From Pardosa pseudoannulata (Eukaryota > Arthropoda > Arachnida > Araneae > Lycosidae), in the NCBI GenBank assembly GCA_032207245.1, contig CM063503.1, forward strand, positions 63,556,244 to 63,620,243: 64,000 bases of DNA, in the 5' to 3' direction. Below, one piece after another: positions 27,701 through 39,368 of this stretch. Made by a program: the position numbers and the translations under genes. Each line of letters opens with the position of its first letter. Positions within the stretch are counted from its first letter, which is position 1. Below the pieces are notes generated by a model that did no database searches, was not told the origin of the DNA, and worked only from the letters and a program-made list of their open reading frames with translations.

Positions 27701-30700
27701 TCAGTCCTGTTCATTGTGATTCGGACCACAATTCCAAAGTATGTATGTCATTAATTATTACATGTCTATTTCCCAAACATTTTGGGTTATAAACCTTATA
27801 GAACATTTTGTTAAAGTTCATAAACCCTTTATCACTTTAGATCAGTAGATTTCTTCTGACGCTTCTATTTTTAATGTAATATTGAATAAACAAGTATAGT
27901 TTTTATTGAATTAAGCATAAATCATTAAAAATAATTCTTCATAAAAACATAAATATGATGGTAAATAAAAACTAAGAGAAAAAAACTTTAACAATAAGAA
28001 TAATACTTCTTTAAATCAATGATCAACTTGAAATTTATCTTTATATTTGGCAATTGAATTGACATTTTAGTTTGTAATAAAACAGAAGTATTAATCATGA
28101 TAAAATATATTTGATTTTGAGTATACTAACTCTTGGCATGCACCAAATGTATAATAAATTTATTGTAATTAGAATAAACAACCAAACTTGTTTACAATAG
28201 TTAGTTAGGTTAATTTTAATTTTATGTTTAGAATACAAATTAAAATTACAAAATATGTCTTTAATATGAAAATAGTGTATTTCACACAAATCCCTAAATT
28301 CTTTTATAGAATCCTACAATTTCATAGACTACAAGTTTGATGTATGTCATTTAATTAACAATGCTCTCAATGAAAAATAATTGTATAAAGTAATGTACTT
28401 TTTATTGCAGAAATTAGATAGAAATGTTCTGATAATTAATGTAAGTCCACTGGAGTGCTGTAACAGTTTATTAGTCCCCAATATTGAAAAGTGTTATCCA
28501 CAGGTAATATGCTCATAATATTATACTAAGCTAGTATGTATAAAATTGTTTGATTGGATTTAACCCAAAATTTGTATTGAGTATTATATTTACTCTAGGA
28601 TTATACTCAAAATAATTACCATAAGGAATATTAAAATTTTAACTTATTCTTCTTATAATGCAGGATGTAATTGGTGAAATTAACTTCCATTGATTACACT
28701 AGAAAATAGCCCCTATTATTTGATTTGCTTGGGTTTGTTGGACAAAAAAACTCCCAATATAAATAGTCAGATACTATAAACAGTCACGGTACTATAAAAG
28801 AACACACATCTATCATTATGGAACTTTACATTTATTTAAGTTCAAAAAACATTACAGTGCAATAGCTTTGAATAGAATATCACATTAATAATACATCTTT
28901 CAATTATGTTGAATCCCAAAGCAAGCAAGTCTTATGATTTTGTTCCCATGAGGCTAAAGATTGGTCAGCAATTTTTTGGGAGGCAAGAATGAACCTTGAT
29001 CATTTAATCTAGCTAAAAAAATACAGTTCTGTAATTTGGTTAATGCAGAAGCAAAACTATTTTCCTGGGATGGCCGAAAATTATGGCCAGTGAAGAGAAA
29101 ACTATTGAACAGAAGTATTTGATTCAGTGTTAGTTTTGAGTGACAGGTAAAAGGAATTTAAGTCAGAGAACATTCCTTCATCTGATACTTTATGGCTCAG
29201 AAATTAGATATTAAAAAGGAGAAGAGGAAAAGAGAGTTTTAGATATTTATTTTAAGGTTAGTAATTTTGATATATTACTTATGTATATGTTGAGAGAAAG
29301 ACTGTAGAGAAACTGTTAATACACCTAACATTTATAGCATATCATGATAATATAGCCTATAGGTATTTAGTGGTGTTAAAATTGAAAATAATGAATTTTT
29401 CTTTAAATGCTGTCTGAAAAAATTATTGATCAATTCTAATAAGAACAAAATTTGTCAAGTGTTATGTCAGAACTAAACTCTTGTAATAAACTTAATTTTC
29501 ACCATACATTATGATTCTAATATTGGAATATATAAAATATGATCCCTTAGCAGTGTTTGATAATGAATGCATTATAAAAAGTCGCTGTATCCATTAAAGA
29601 TCATGTACACTGAAGAAAAATTTTAGTTAAATTATATAGTATAATTTGTAATTCATATATTCTTGATTATAATGTACCATATTATGAAATAGAATGGGAT
29701 TTAAAGCAGTTTTTAAAAAGAGCTGGACACTGTTATATAGAGGTTGATGTTATGTTTCCCAGGATGATAAAACATATATGTATTTAATTGCATTATTAAC
29801 ATTAAAAATGAAGCAAACAGAAATAAATGTTATCTAAAAATTTACTTTTTATTAAGTTTAATTATGGTATTTATATGCTTAAAATAAGATTCTAAAGCTA
29901 TTTCTGATAATAAATGCCTATTAGAAAGTTACTATAATCATAGAAATTTTATTTTTAATTGCTAATGGAAAGTTTTTTAGTTAAATTATATCTATATACT
30001 TTTAAATTAAAAAGTTGTTTATAATACTTTACAGGTTCTAAATTATAATGGATTAAGTGTTGCATTAGAAACAATTTTAATGAGTCATGACCCGTATGTA
30101 TAATATATTCTTTTTACTTTTGTTGAATGATTATTTGATTATCTTTTACTTTTCTTGCTAAAAATCTTTTACTTTAGATGCTTAAGAATAGGAATGAACA
30201 GTTTAGGAGCATATGCATCTGTTAACCACCTTCATTTCCATTTATATTATCTTAAGGAAACTCTTTATTTAGAATATGCTGTAAGTATATCTTATATATT
30301 TTAATAAAAATCATGAAGTTATTTTTAAAAAATATGTAAAAATTTATACCATACTCTCATATACTTGTGTTTTTTAAAATTTAAAATTTTTAAATATAAC
30401 TGCAAATTAAATGGATTTATGTTCATAGACTCATACAAACATACATATTTCTACATTCAGATATATACCTTATATACGCCAAGAATTTTTGGGGCTTTTT
30501 ACAAACCTAAAGTGGGAGGGGGGGATTGGCCTATATGTGGATCCATGGAACAGATGTAATACATGTGCGTTTTGGCAACGGTTTTTGCCATTTGTGACAA
30601 AAAATTGCTAAATCAGCAAAAATTAAGGGAATGGTTAAAACAGACAGTAAAGAACAAAAAAGAAAATGCATAATGGTGAAAAGTGAATAAAACTTATAAA

Positions 30701-33700
30701 AATTATGAAAGGAGAAAACATAAAAATGGAAAAATAAATCTTAAATGACTCTGTGTTATAATCGCTCCAAAACAACAGTACAATAATGTTAGTGGATTGG
30801 CTAATCTTTTAATTAACACAATTCTATGTAACCCAGAAGCAATCAATAAATTGCCAAACATTGAAACTAAATCAACTTTTCTACATTTTAAAACGTTTTT
30901 AAGAAATTACTTTAATGCATATGACACATCATACATTATTAGTATTTTTATCATAGCACTTAAACCTTTAACCAGAACATTGGTTTAGAATTATTTTTTA
31001 AAAAGTAGCTTTATTGAAATTTCAAATGCTTATTGTTGCATGTGGCATAATGTTATAATAGATTTAAAACATCTTAAAATCTGTCTATCTATGCCTAGTA
31101 AGTGATACTGATATGCAAGAAAGAATTCAGGCCCCTTCATATACTTTATTTTTTAGATATGAAAGTTTTTTTATAGCATGCAACATTTAAAAAAAAATGA
31201 AATTTGACTTTGATTTTTATTAAGGTTCTTACCTCTCAGTTTCTATGTATTTTATATTGTTTTATTTACATTAGGACTTAGTTTTTTTCATGTTTTTTTT
31301 TCATTTTATTATATTATTTTAATGAAAATTGTGTTATGTGTTTGTGAATACTAATTAATCATTTATTATCAAGAAGTACTGCTAGAAATGAGAAAAGAAA
31401 TATTTCAAACACTGTTTTGAAGCAGGTACTAAAGACTAAACTTTCATAAAACAACAAATCAATCATTTGATATTAAAACTTCATATTTTGTTATTGTTCT
31501 TTTTGCTACTGTAGCACCTGTGGTTTAATAATTCCATTAAATGTTTATTTAGGTATAGAGCAAATAAGGTAACTGTTATTTATCTGGTAAATGAAACTAT
31601 AAAATAAATAGGAATTTCATAAAGGTACTGAAGAGATAATATCTGTAAAAATTTTTTAAAAACCTTATATTTAGTGTTTTTCTGATTTATGATAAATAAC
31701 TATATAAAATTATCCTCTCCACATACTTTATTTTCATTTGAATTTTGTGTGTGTTAATTATCAGGATCAGTTAGTTAGTTGATAAATCTGAAATCATAAT
31801 TTTAACACTTTTTTGGAATTCCTTTCCTCATTTCAACTCATAAGTTGAAATTGAACATTTAAAAGATGTTTTCTCTTTATAACTGTGCATTTTTGAATAA
31901 GTTATAAATTTTAATTACCTATAACTGAAATTTTCTAGTAAAAAAAATGAGTGTTGATGTTTTGAGCTATAAAGAGTATAAGTTTTACACATACCATTTT
32001 CTAAAAAGTTTATCAAAAAATTGCATCCCTTTCTTTCTTAATCATAGTAAAATTACTTTAGTTGATATAAAACATTTCTTATTTTAGGTCAAAATAATTA
32101 CATTTTATATATAAGATTTGAAATTTAATATATATATATATATATATATGTTACAGCCTATGGAGCATTTAATTAGTGACTGTTATGAAATTAAAGATTT
32201 TCCATCTCAAGGATTTGCCTTTCAGCTTTTAGACAATGGAGAATTCTTATCAGTTATGAGGTATTATTAAAAATTTTTAATTTAAAATTTATAAAGAAGA
32301 TATAAAGCTTTATTTTCTCATAGAACCAACTGATGTTAATATTTTAATACACAAGAAGCATCCTTACAGAACTACTGTTTAAAAATAACTTTTTATAACT
32401 TCTATATAATATGGTGCTAAAAATGTATGAGGTGATAATATCAGAACTTAATTGTGGTTATTTAATATAAAAACTATTTACTTTTATAAAATATATCTCT
32501 AATTAACATAAATATATAAAAAGATTTAAATTTATTGTTTTTGTTGAAAATTTACCTTTTACTAAAATTTTAATTTTAAATTCATTTGAAATATAGGTCT
32601 GTTATGAAGTTAGTAGAATTTTTGCAAAAAGAGAAGATTGCACATAATATTTTCATGACAAGAGGAACTGCTTTTACAAATGTGACACCAGAAAAAAATG
32701 TTTTTAATGCAATCAGAATTTTTGTTTGGGCAAGGGAATCATCATTTGGTATGTTATACTATTTTATTGATGTTCATCTATATTTTAACTTTTTGAGTAT
32801 GGGCATATCATGTTTGCAACATCTTTTGAATTGACTTAAATGATTCATTAGTATCAATTCCTTATGACAGACATAGAGCTATGTCTATTGGTAATAAGAA
32901 ATACTAATTAAATGTCCTGTTTAAAATATTGATACACTTGCCTTCTGAGTCAATTTCAAAGGCTTTGCATATGATGCACCTTCCCTCAAATGATTAACTT
33001 AGACTTAACACAACATTTTAAGTCTTCATAAAAAGGCTAAATTTTGTAACAAATGGACAAGGATAAAATTTAAATATCTGTCATAAGCTGTGCAAAAATG
33101 TGGTGACTATGCATTTATGACCATTATGGGACTCAGCAATATTGTCCATCTTGTGCTGTTCTGAAAAAAAGGTTAGTTCTACAAATGAAAAAAGTGTACA
33201 TTAATGCTGAATATGAGAAGAACATTTCTGTGATAAAGCATACAAAATCATTGATTTAATGTGTCTCAAAAGTAATATAGTATAGTTCAGCTCTGTTATA
33301 GCGAATGCAGTATATAGTAAATGAAAACTTTGTTCTAACCATTTTTTTTTACTCTAATACTAATTTATCTCTTTTTCATAGTGAACCTCTGAAATATTTG
33401 AAACCAGATATAATGAATCATTTTTCAATTATTTACTTAATTTTTGTTTCATGACTTCTCTGCAGTAGTGAAAACAGTATTTTATTTATAATTTCATTTC
33501 AAATCATGTAAGATTAATATATTTCTGTCTATACAAAGAGTGGGTGAAAACATGTTGACATTCTTCATATTAAACAAAGAATGTCATAAATTCTTTCTCA
33601 AAATTTTAATCACACCAGAAGGTATCATATCAGGGAGCTATAATGATAAAATTAATAAATTTTTCTATTTGTCTTCATTTTTAGTCAATTTATTAGGCAA

Positions 33701-34614
33701 TTAGCCAATTCAATTTTATCAATTTTAGTCAGCTTATTCAAAGATAACTTTTATCAGTTTTTCAATTATATTATTATTGAGTACAGTTAGGAATTAACAA
33801 GATACACATTTTGCTATGTCTAACATTTGTCTTAATGGTTTAAATACAGCAAACTACGAGATAAGTGAATAAAATCTTTGGTTCTTTACTGTTCATTGTA
33901 ACAGGGTTTACCTGTAATTAAGGTGTTCTGTTAATATTCAATAAGGCATTAGTATACTTAAGTGATTATTAATATAAAAAATTAATAATTTTTTATAGCT
34001 CAGTATTAAAAACTGACTATATAAAATGACTTCACCGTTGTACAGCAAAGTTCCCAAAGGAAGTCATATTAGTTACAGTTTGTTACAACAGTACATTAAA
34101 ACTGAAAAATGTCTCAAATAAAACAAAAATGAATGGACTGTTTTATCAGAAGAATATTTTAAAACCAATTTATTAAGAAGATATTTAAAATTATAAGTTT
34201 TAAATATCTTCTTAATAAATTGGAAAATTTTAATAAGTTGAGGTTTGTATCTACAAATCATCTCAGGTCTAAAGTAACTGCAACTTTTTTACCAAGGAAA
34301 ACAAATCTGTAACAGAAATAAAATGTATCACATCTAGTGAAGTACTTGTAAAACTATCTTCATATATGAATTTTTGTACTCCCATTTTGTTAATTTAAGC
34401 CTTAGTCAAATGACATACCATGTAATGGACTTTGGAAAAATTACCCAAGAGGAGTTTAAAGAAATTGACATGATGTTGCTAAAAACAGTTTATTTTCACA
34501 GAAAAATTAAGCATATAGTTTTAAAAAGGATATTAGAAGCAAATCCCTCCAAGAAATACTCCCTTTATGAAGAAAAGTTATGAATAATTTCCATAAGAAG
34601 TGAAGAACCTTATG

Positions 34615-34692
<78 letters not shown>

Positions 34693-37280
34693 TACATATG
34701 CTCAGGCAATGCCATGTGCTTCAGTAAGTATTTTATAAAACTGAGAACTTTGAATATAATTTTCTAAGAATTGTTATTGAATTTGAAATTAAACATTTAT
34801 CTAGTAACATAAATTGTATAAACAAATCTATAACTTTTTAAAGTAATTCTTAAATTTCATATAAGAGCTTATTATTAATAGCAATATGTCATTGCCTGTC
34901 TACGTCAGTACACAGAAATGGTCTACAAACTTTTGTTATCTATTATCGTAAGTAACAATGTTATGGTTTCTTTGAAACTAGTCTTAAAACATTTTAAAGC
35001 TAATTTGTATTATGGATATAAGAATTAAACTGTAAAAGAAACTCTTAAAAATGCATTCTGATTTTAAATTAGCAGAAAAAACTGATTATTAATTTAGAGG
35101 CTTAGTTTCTAATAAAACAAGTCAAAATTAAAATCGTTTTAATTATCTACTCTCATAACTCTCTATAAAATAGCATTGTTATATCAGTTTTTTACTTGTT
35201 TGTGCAACCATAATTCTCACTACAATATAAATATTAATTCATATTATTAATTTAAAAAAATAGCCCAATCTTTATAAAGGTCTTAAAACTTATTCTTATG
35301 GTCCTTTTCTGCAAAATTTCAAATTACTTAAAGCATAATAGACACATACACATATATATGATCTGAACTGTATGATATGTTGATTTAAAACTTTTTTTTG
35401 GTCATAGGTTCCAAAAATGATGTGGGATTTAATCCTGCTTTGTGTGAACTTGCCGGCCATTTACCAATCAAAGGTAAAGTTAACATTTATTTACTATGCA
35501 TAATTTAATTTTAATAGCTACAATTTCTATGTTTATCAAAAATATGTTTGAATTTCAAATAATACAATACTAAACAATATTTTGTACATTTACCTACAAT
35601 TTCAATAGTACTGTAATCAGTTTGAAAATACAAGTTATTTCACACTATTTAATTTAGTAGCAGAAGATGTACATAAGATTATAAATAAGTATATATTACA
35701 ATATTCAGTGCCATTTAAAATCCCAAATTTTAGGTCACATTTTTCTTTTGTACACTATCTGTAATCTACAACTAAGAATAGTACAGTAAAGTATCATTTA
35801 TATGTTATTAAAAGGACAAGTAATGATGTATTAATGAAAACACATATGTCTGATTATTGTAAATTTATACAAATGCAATAATTTTAAAACTCAGATATTA
35901 GTATTGGTGTATTATTACATAGTATGCTAAAAACAGAGTAATAATTAAATTTAAAAATTAACTATTTATCATAAAAGTAAAATCATATCTTTATTATATA
36001 TCTCAGGTTCTAATTAAGCCATTTATGTACATGCAGAGAGACAATTAAAAACATCTTTGTTATTCGACATGCTTATTGTCTGTGAATATTAAGTACAATA
36101 ATTTAAATGAAATAAACGTCAATGTTTTTCCACTAGTGTTTAGATTAGTTCAAATACTCAGCAAAAATGATCTCTAGTTTCAAGATATTCCAGTCTTTTT
36201 CAGAACAAATTGCATATAACTGAAGCTTTATGTCATATAAATGAAATATTTTTATCATTACAATGGTTACAAATGTATATGGGCTGTGATAAAATGTATC
36301 AATGGTGCTTTATCATATTTACATAGATTTATTCTGCATTGAAAAGTATTTCTTGTCTAAGATTAGTTTTTGAATCCATGTAGAAAACATATTGTTTCAT
36401 AAGTGCATATATTAATTGCAGCAGTAAACTTTTCATGTTCCATTTTGACACTAAATTTATTACAGTAACACACCTGTCTATTTTAGATTATATGGATTTT
36501 AATGATTTTAGAACATGGAAAATAAATCTCACAGAAAACTTTAAAGGGAATAAATGATACTTTATAGTATTTCTGTTTTAAAAAAACCGGTTAATTGTTT
36601 ATTTATACATTTTTCTGCTTTATGTAATATAACCTTAACCTGTTCGCGACCAATGTCTCATGGACTCACCGCAGCAATTCTACCCTTATCAGCCCAGCAT
36701 CGCCTCCATGTGAAGAGCTCCGGTTCCTATTGCAAGACCAGCATTGCATATGCATCAGAATGTTTTATTTGAATTTTTAAATGCTAGATTTAATTACTAG
36801 ATGGTGTTAAATGGCAACAGTTTTCACAAAGGTCGACTTGAATAGCATTTACGTGCTGGTCCTCAAGGGGTGAAGGATTTTCTATCATTAGACTTAAATT
36901 TCACATTTTAAAGTATTGTGTATGTAAAATAACACAGCTGTTTCAGTTTAAATATGCATTTGCAAACATAGCATGTAGACATATATATATATATAATAAA
37001 TCTGAAAAAGTTGTTAATCACTTTTTAGATTTATATTTCTAGTATCATTTAAAACTTTTAATTCATATCTTCTGTTTATCAAAACTTTAAAAAATGTCAT
37101 TTATTTATTTATATTTAACATAAGTAATTAAATCAATAAATAAAGGATTTTAAATATTCTTTTTCAGAGAGAAACTATTTTGAAAATGTAACAGAGGAAG
37201 AAGTAGCATGTATTCTGCATAATGTATGTCATGAGATGTTTAAGAAAGTAAAACAAAATATTGTACAGATATATTCATAA
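17671..37280 (+). CDS. GDPGP1: GDP-D-glucose phosphorylase 1, 11 coding exons
   Basis: The spliced reading frame is 348 residues. Coding exons: 17671-17751, 18696-18812, 22949-23056, 27688-27738, 28411-28503, 30035-30093, 30178-30280, 32157-32260, 32597-32748, 35408-35473, 37168-37280. All junctions are GT-AG and keep frame. The HIT-superfamily histidine triad HLHFH is at residues 187-191, inside the family-typical SVNHLHFH context. INVSPLE (128-134), [10 protein letters not shown] and [12 protein letters not shown] match the GDPGP1 family in order, and human GDPGP1 is of similar length (about 385). Known role: cytosolic phosphorolysis of GDP-D-glucose to GDP and glucose-1-phosphate, thought to clear a mis-made nucleotide sugar. 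The first coding exon has an acceptor at 17665-17666, just before ATGATG, so at least one 5' UTR exon lies upstream and was not located. The second Met (17674) could also serve as start. The final intron-rich structure looks intact, with no stops or frameshifts. Confidence 0.93.
17752..18695. other. GDPGP1 intron with no recognised element
   Basis: About 18240-18470 is less AT-rich and open on both strands. Its translations have no known domain, and it is flanked by no splice signals in agreement with GDPGP1. Confidence 0.4.
18899..19330 (-). mobile_element. Solo LTR-like repeat, family B
   Basis: The plus-strand text runs TGTAATGAGACGGAC...TTCCTTACA (432 bp). The reverse-oriented copy at 21700-22125 shows the same ends. 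An AATAAAG-type signal reads on the minus strand (about 18971-18977), suggesting minus orientation. It lies between TA runs, and family A starts only 6 bases later. Confidence 0.72.
19337..19913 (+). mobile_element. Solo LTR-like repeat, family A
   Basis: Runs from TGTAATAAATC to CCTGTTACA (577 bp) and is flanked by tata on both sides. Shares cattcccctttt-independent family A blocks such as ttttctgtcaattcaacaca, gaaataaaagtttaagtc and gatttctccttgccca with the copy at 44665. No internal region is attached. Confidence 0.72.
20047..20108. repeat. (TA)n microsatellite
   Basis: About 60 bp, directly adjoining the MITE-like element to its right. Confidence 0.9.
20109..20301. mobile_element. MITE-like hAT-type element (AGGGCTGG ends)
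   Basis: Begins tagggctggggctagg and ends agaaccagccctgta, imperfect inverted repeats typical of hAT-derived miniature elements. It is about 190 bp with no frame, inside a TA/TG microsatellite. Related fragments lie at 23249-23320 and 44475-44515. Confidence 0.6.
21431..21703. repeat. (TA)n microsatellite with TGTA variants, ending in (TG)n
   Basis: About 270 bp. The long YIYI frames on both strands are artefacts. Confidence 0.95.
21700..22125 (+). mobile_element. Solo LTR-like repeat, family B
   Basis: TGTAAGGAAAATTC...GTCTCATTACA (426 bp) is the reverse complement of the 18899-19330 copy, with roughly 85-90% identity by eye. It contains taataaaggtctttagctg as a polyadenylation-like signal (about 22047). 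It sits between a TG/TA array on the left and (TA)n on the right. Confidence 0.72.
22126..22210. repeat. (TA)n microsatellite
   Basis: Interrupted TA repeat continuing from the right end of the family B element. Confidence 0.9.
23249..23320 (-). mobile_element. Fragment of the AGGGCTGG MITE family
   Basis: cagggctagttttgaaat then ctgtctgca...aatatttgggcaccgc matches the reverse complement of the right half of the element at 20109-20301. Confidence 0.45.
23390..24400 (+). pseudogene. Tc1-like transposase pseudogene in a GDPGP1 intron
   Basis: Decayed frames read [19 protein letters not shown] (23389 on), then [10 protein letters not shown], then from 24034 [40 protein letters not shown] and [20 protein letters not shown]. 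These match one Tc1-family transposase from helix-turn-helix to the last catalytic block. The family's second catalytic Asp (QQDNAPCH) is Asn here, and several stops and frameshifts break the frame. The terminal acidic residue (Glu of LLEHLW) remains. Terminal repeats were not identified. Confidence 0.8.
24724..24779. repeat. (TA)n microsatellite
   Basis: 56 bp of pure TA in the fourth GDPGP1 coding-intron region (23057-27687). Confidence 0.95.
25350..25535 (-). mobile_element. tRNA-derived SINE, CCAAA-tailed, minus orientation
   Basis: Reads ttggtttagtttgttttaga, ggactaatgagactgtgacc, tactgcttaaag and acgaacatccattc in the same order as 41337-41504. The head region (about 25475-25530) retains a decayed tRNA-like segment ending taccattcagctatc. 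Confidence 0.65.
25536..27687. other. GDPGP1 intron, no recognised element
   Basis: AT-rich, CpG-poor sequence without a supported frame or repeat. Confidence 0.4.
28666..29279 (-). mobile_element. Solo LTR-like repeat, family A, old copy
   Basis: Starts TGTAATTGGTG at 28666 and ends near atattact (29279), a decayed attaca. Internal blocks gcccctattatttgatttgc, tgaggctaaagattggtcag and ggagaagaggaaaagag match family A, closest to 59899-60465. More diverged than the 9589 and 44665 copies. Confidence 0.6.
30281..32156. other. GDPGP1 intron, no recognised element
   Basis: AT-rich and without a supported frame. It ends in a TA run (32129-32149) directly against the exon 8 acceptor. Confidence 0.4.
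32749..34160. other. GDPGP1 intron, no recognised element
   Basis: AT-rich, CpG-poor; nothing supported. Confidence 0.4.
34165..34223. repeat. Perfect 26-bp hairpin
   Basis: Arms 34165-34190 and 34198-34223 are exact reverse complements with the 7-base loop ttataag. Confidence 0.85.
34617..34697. repeat. (TA)n(CA)n microsatellite
   Basis: About 40 bp of TA followed by about 30 bp of CA and cata units, in the intron before GDPGP1 exon 10. Confidence 0.95.
35474..37167. other. Last GDPGP1 intron
   Basis: Mostly plain AT-rich sequence. 36640-36740 is GC-richer (ctgttcgcgaccaatg, gcctccatgtgaagagctcc) with no identifiable frame, so it may be a transposon scrap. Confidence 0.35.
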
Positions 37281-37297
37281 TTTTTCAGAATGACTGA

Positions 37298-37320
37298 AAT
37301 AAATAAAGATTTCTTTTATT
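37298..37320. terminator. Opposed polyadenylation signals of GDPGP1 and CCDC167
   Basis: On the plus strand overlapping AATAAA hexamers occur at 37298-37303 and 37302-37307, 18-27 bases after the GDPGP1 stop. On the minus strand AATAAA is read from 37320 to 37315, 16 bases after the CCDC167 stop codon (37338-37336). Cleavage normally falls 10-30 bases past the hexamer, so each transcript should run into the other's 3' UTR or terminal coding exon. Confidence 0.6.
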
Positions 37321-37335
37321 TTTGATCATATGACA

Positions 37336-39333
37336 TCAAAGCCTACTATAAAGCAGCATTAGAATCACCAATATAAATATTGCCAATCCTAAAATAAAAG
37401 CCTTTCTGTTTTCTTTCCGTAGACGTTGCAGATCTTTTTCTATAAAAGAGAAAAGTTGTGTTAAAAAAAATTGATATGCTACATTTAATGAATTTTTAAC
37501 ATTAAAAATTATACATTCCTACATCATTTATAATTGTCTAGCTTTCAATCAAGTATGAATTGCACCTATATTATAAAAATCTTTTATTTTGTATTAATTT
37601 AAAATATTGCTTGTTTACTCACAAGCAATATTTTAAATTAATACAAAGTTATTAAGTTCTTTCATAGTCACAAATTGCTTAGTAGAATAGTTAATTACCT
37701 ATTGCTAAAAGAAAAAAAAAAAGGCTTCAATAGATGACTATCTATAGTAGTGAATATTTTCATTTAAAGTATATAAAATAGATTTTCCTATTAAGAATTG
37801 ACTATCCACACTTCATAATCACTTTCTATTTGTTCATCTTAGTTTATTTCATCATCTGGTGAACTATTATGTTTAATATGTAATTACATATTACTAAATT
37901 GTATGTTAAATACTGTTATATATATATATTAAGAGTTTCTCCAATTTTAATTGGGATACTTTTATTTTCACAATATCACTCCACAAGTATTTTAAGTATA
38001 AATAACTTAATATGAACTAATATATAATTTTACCTTTCAAAAATAAAATTTATAACACTTTTTCATAAATTTTCTGGGCAAGAGGTTGAAATTTCTTTCA
38101 AATTGTGTAACCGAATACCTAAAAATGTTAAGACAATGTTTCAGTAACTATTGTTACATAACCATAGTATTTATTGTACAACAAAAGATGAATGAAATCT
38201 TCAGTATATATATTTATGTTGTTGTTCAGAAAAAAATAAAAATTTTCTTGTATGTATTTTGGCAGAAATGCAATGTAACAATTATTTTTCATTTTCAAAT
38301 AATAACACTTGAATTCACAGAATAACTCATACTATTTTTGAATATAAAATGGAAGGTAATTAATTGTATTTAAATCAGGTTGAAAACAAGTTGTTGTCTT
38401 GTTTAGCATTAATCCAGAGTTATTGATTTCATTTTCACATATAAAAAGAGATTACACAGTAAACATATTATATACTAAGTATTGAATCATTAACACAAAT
38501 ATTAATTTATCTCACAGTCTCAGAAAACTAAGATATTACAGTTATGGATATTACAGACTACTGATTTTGGTATTAAAATCCTTTCATTCAATAGTTATGA
38601 AATGATAATTTAAATCATGAAAAATATATTTCCTTTTAACCAGAGTATGACTAATGACTGTTTAAGACTGTTTCTTTCATAGTTTGTAGTTATTTCCTTA
38701 TGAAATAGTGACATGCAGAGTATATACTAATAACTGACTACAAAACTAATTGCTTACTTTAATGAAATATTTATGTACACAAATATATGCAATTTATGAT
38801 TATAAATTTATAGTAAAATATCCCTAAGTATATTTTGATAGTCAATAAATTTGTTATTGAAATTTTATGAATATAATTTATAGTAATATATAAAATCCTT
38901 TGTATGTATGTATACATCCTGAAGTGGCTCGACTGTAGATAAAATTATGTGTGGTGATTCAGATTAACCTCTGGAAAGTTTTAGACAGGTCAAATTGCCA
39001 TGAATTCAAAATCAAGGTCATTATGGAAATCAAATGCTTTTTTGACCTCTATTAGATATGGCAACTACATAGTAATACACCATAGAATATATCTTTATTT
39101 TCAAGCTAAAGTAATTACACTCTCAGCTAAGCAGAGATTATTCAGTATAGAAATAAACAACAGAATACCTCTGATTAGCCTAATTTTCTGTCTATAATCT
39201 GTGGATTATACATAAAAAACTTTAAATTTTTTTTCTAATGTGTATTATATGCTGTTTAAAATTATTTTTATAGTAAAATTTACAACTATCTTTTCTAAAG
39301 AGTATTAGACGGCAGCACCTGCTCATATTTACA

Positions 39334-39368
<35 letters not shown>

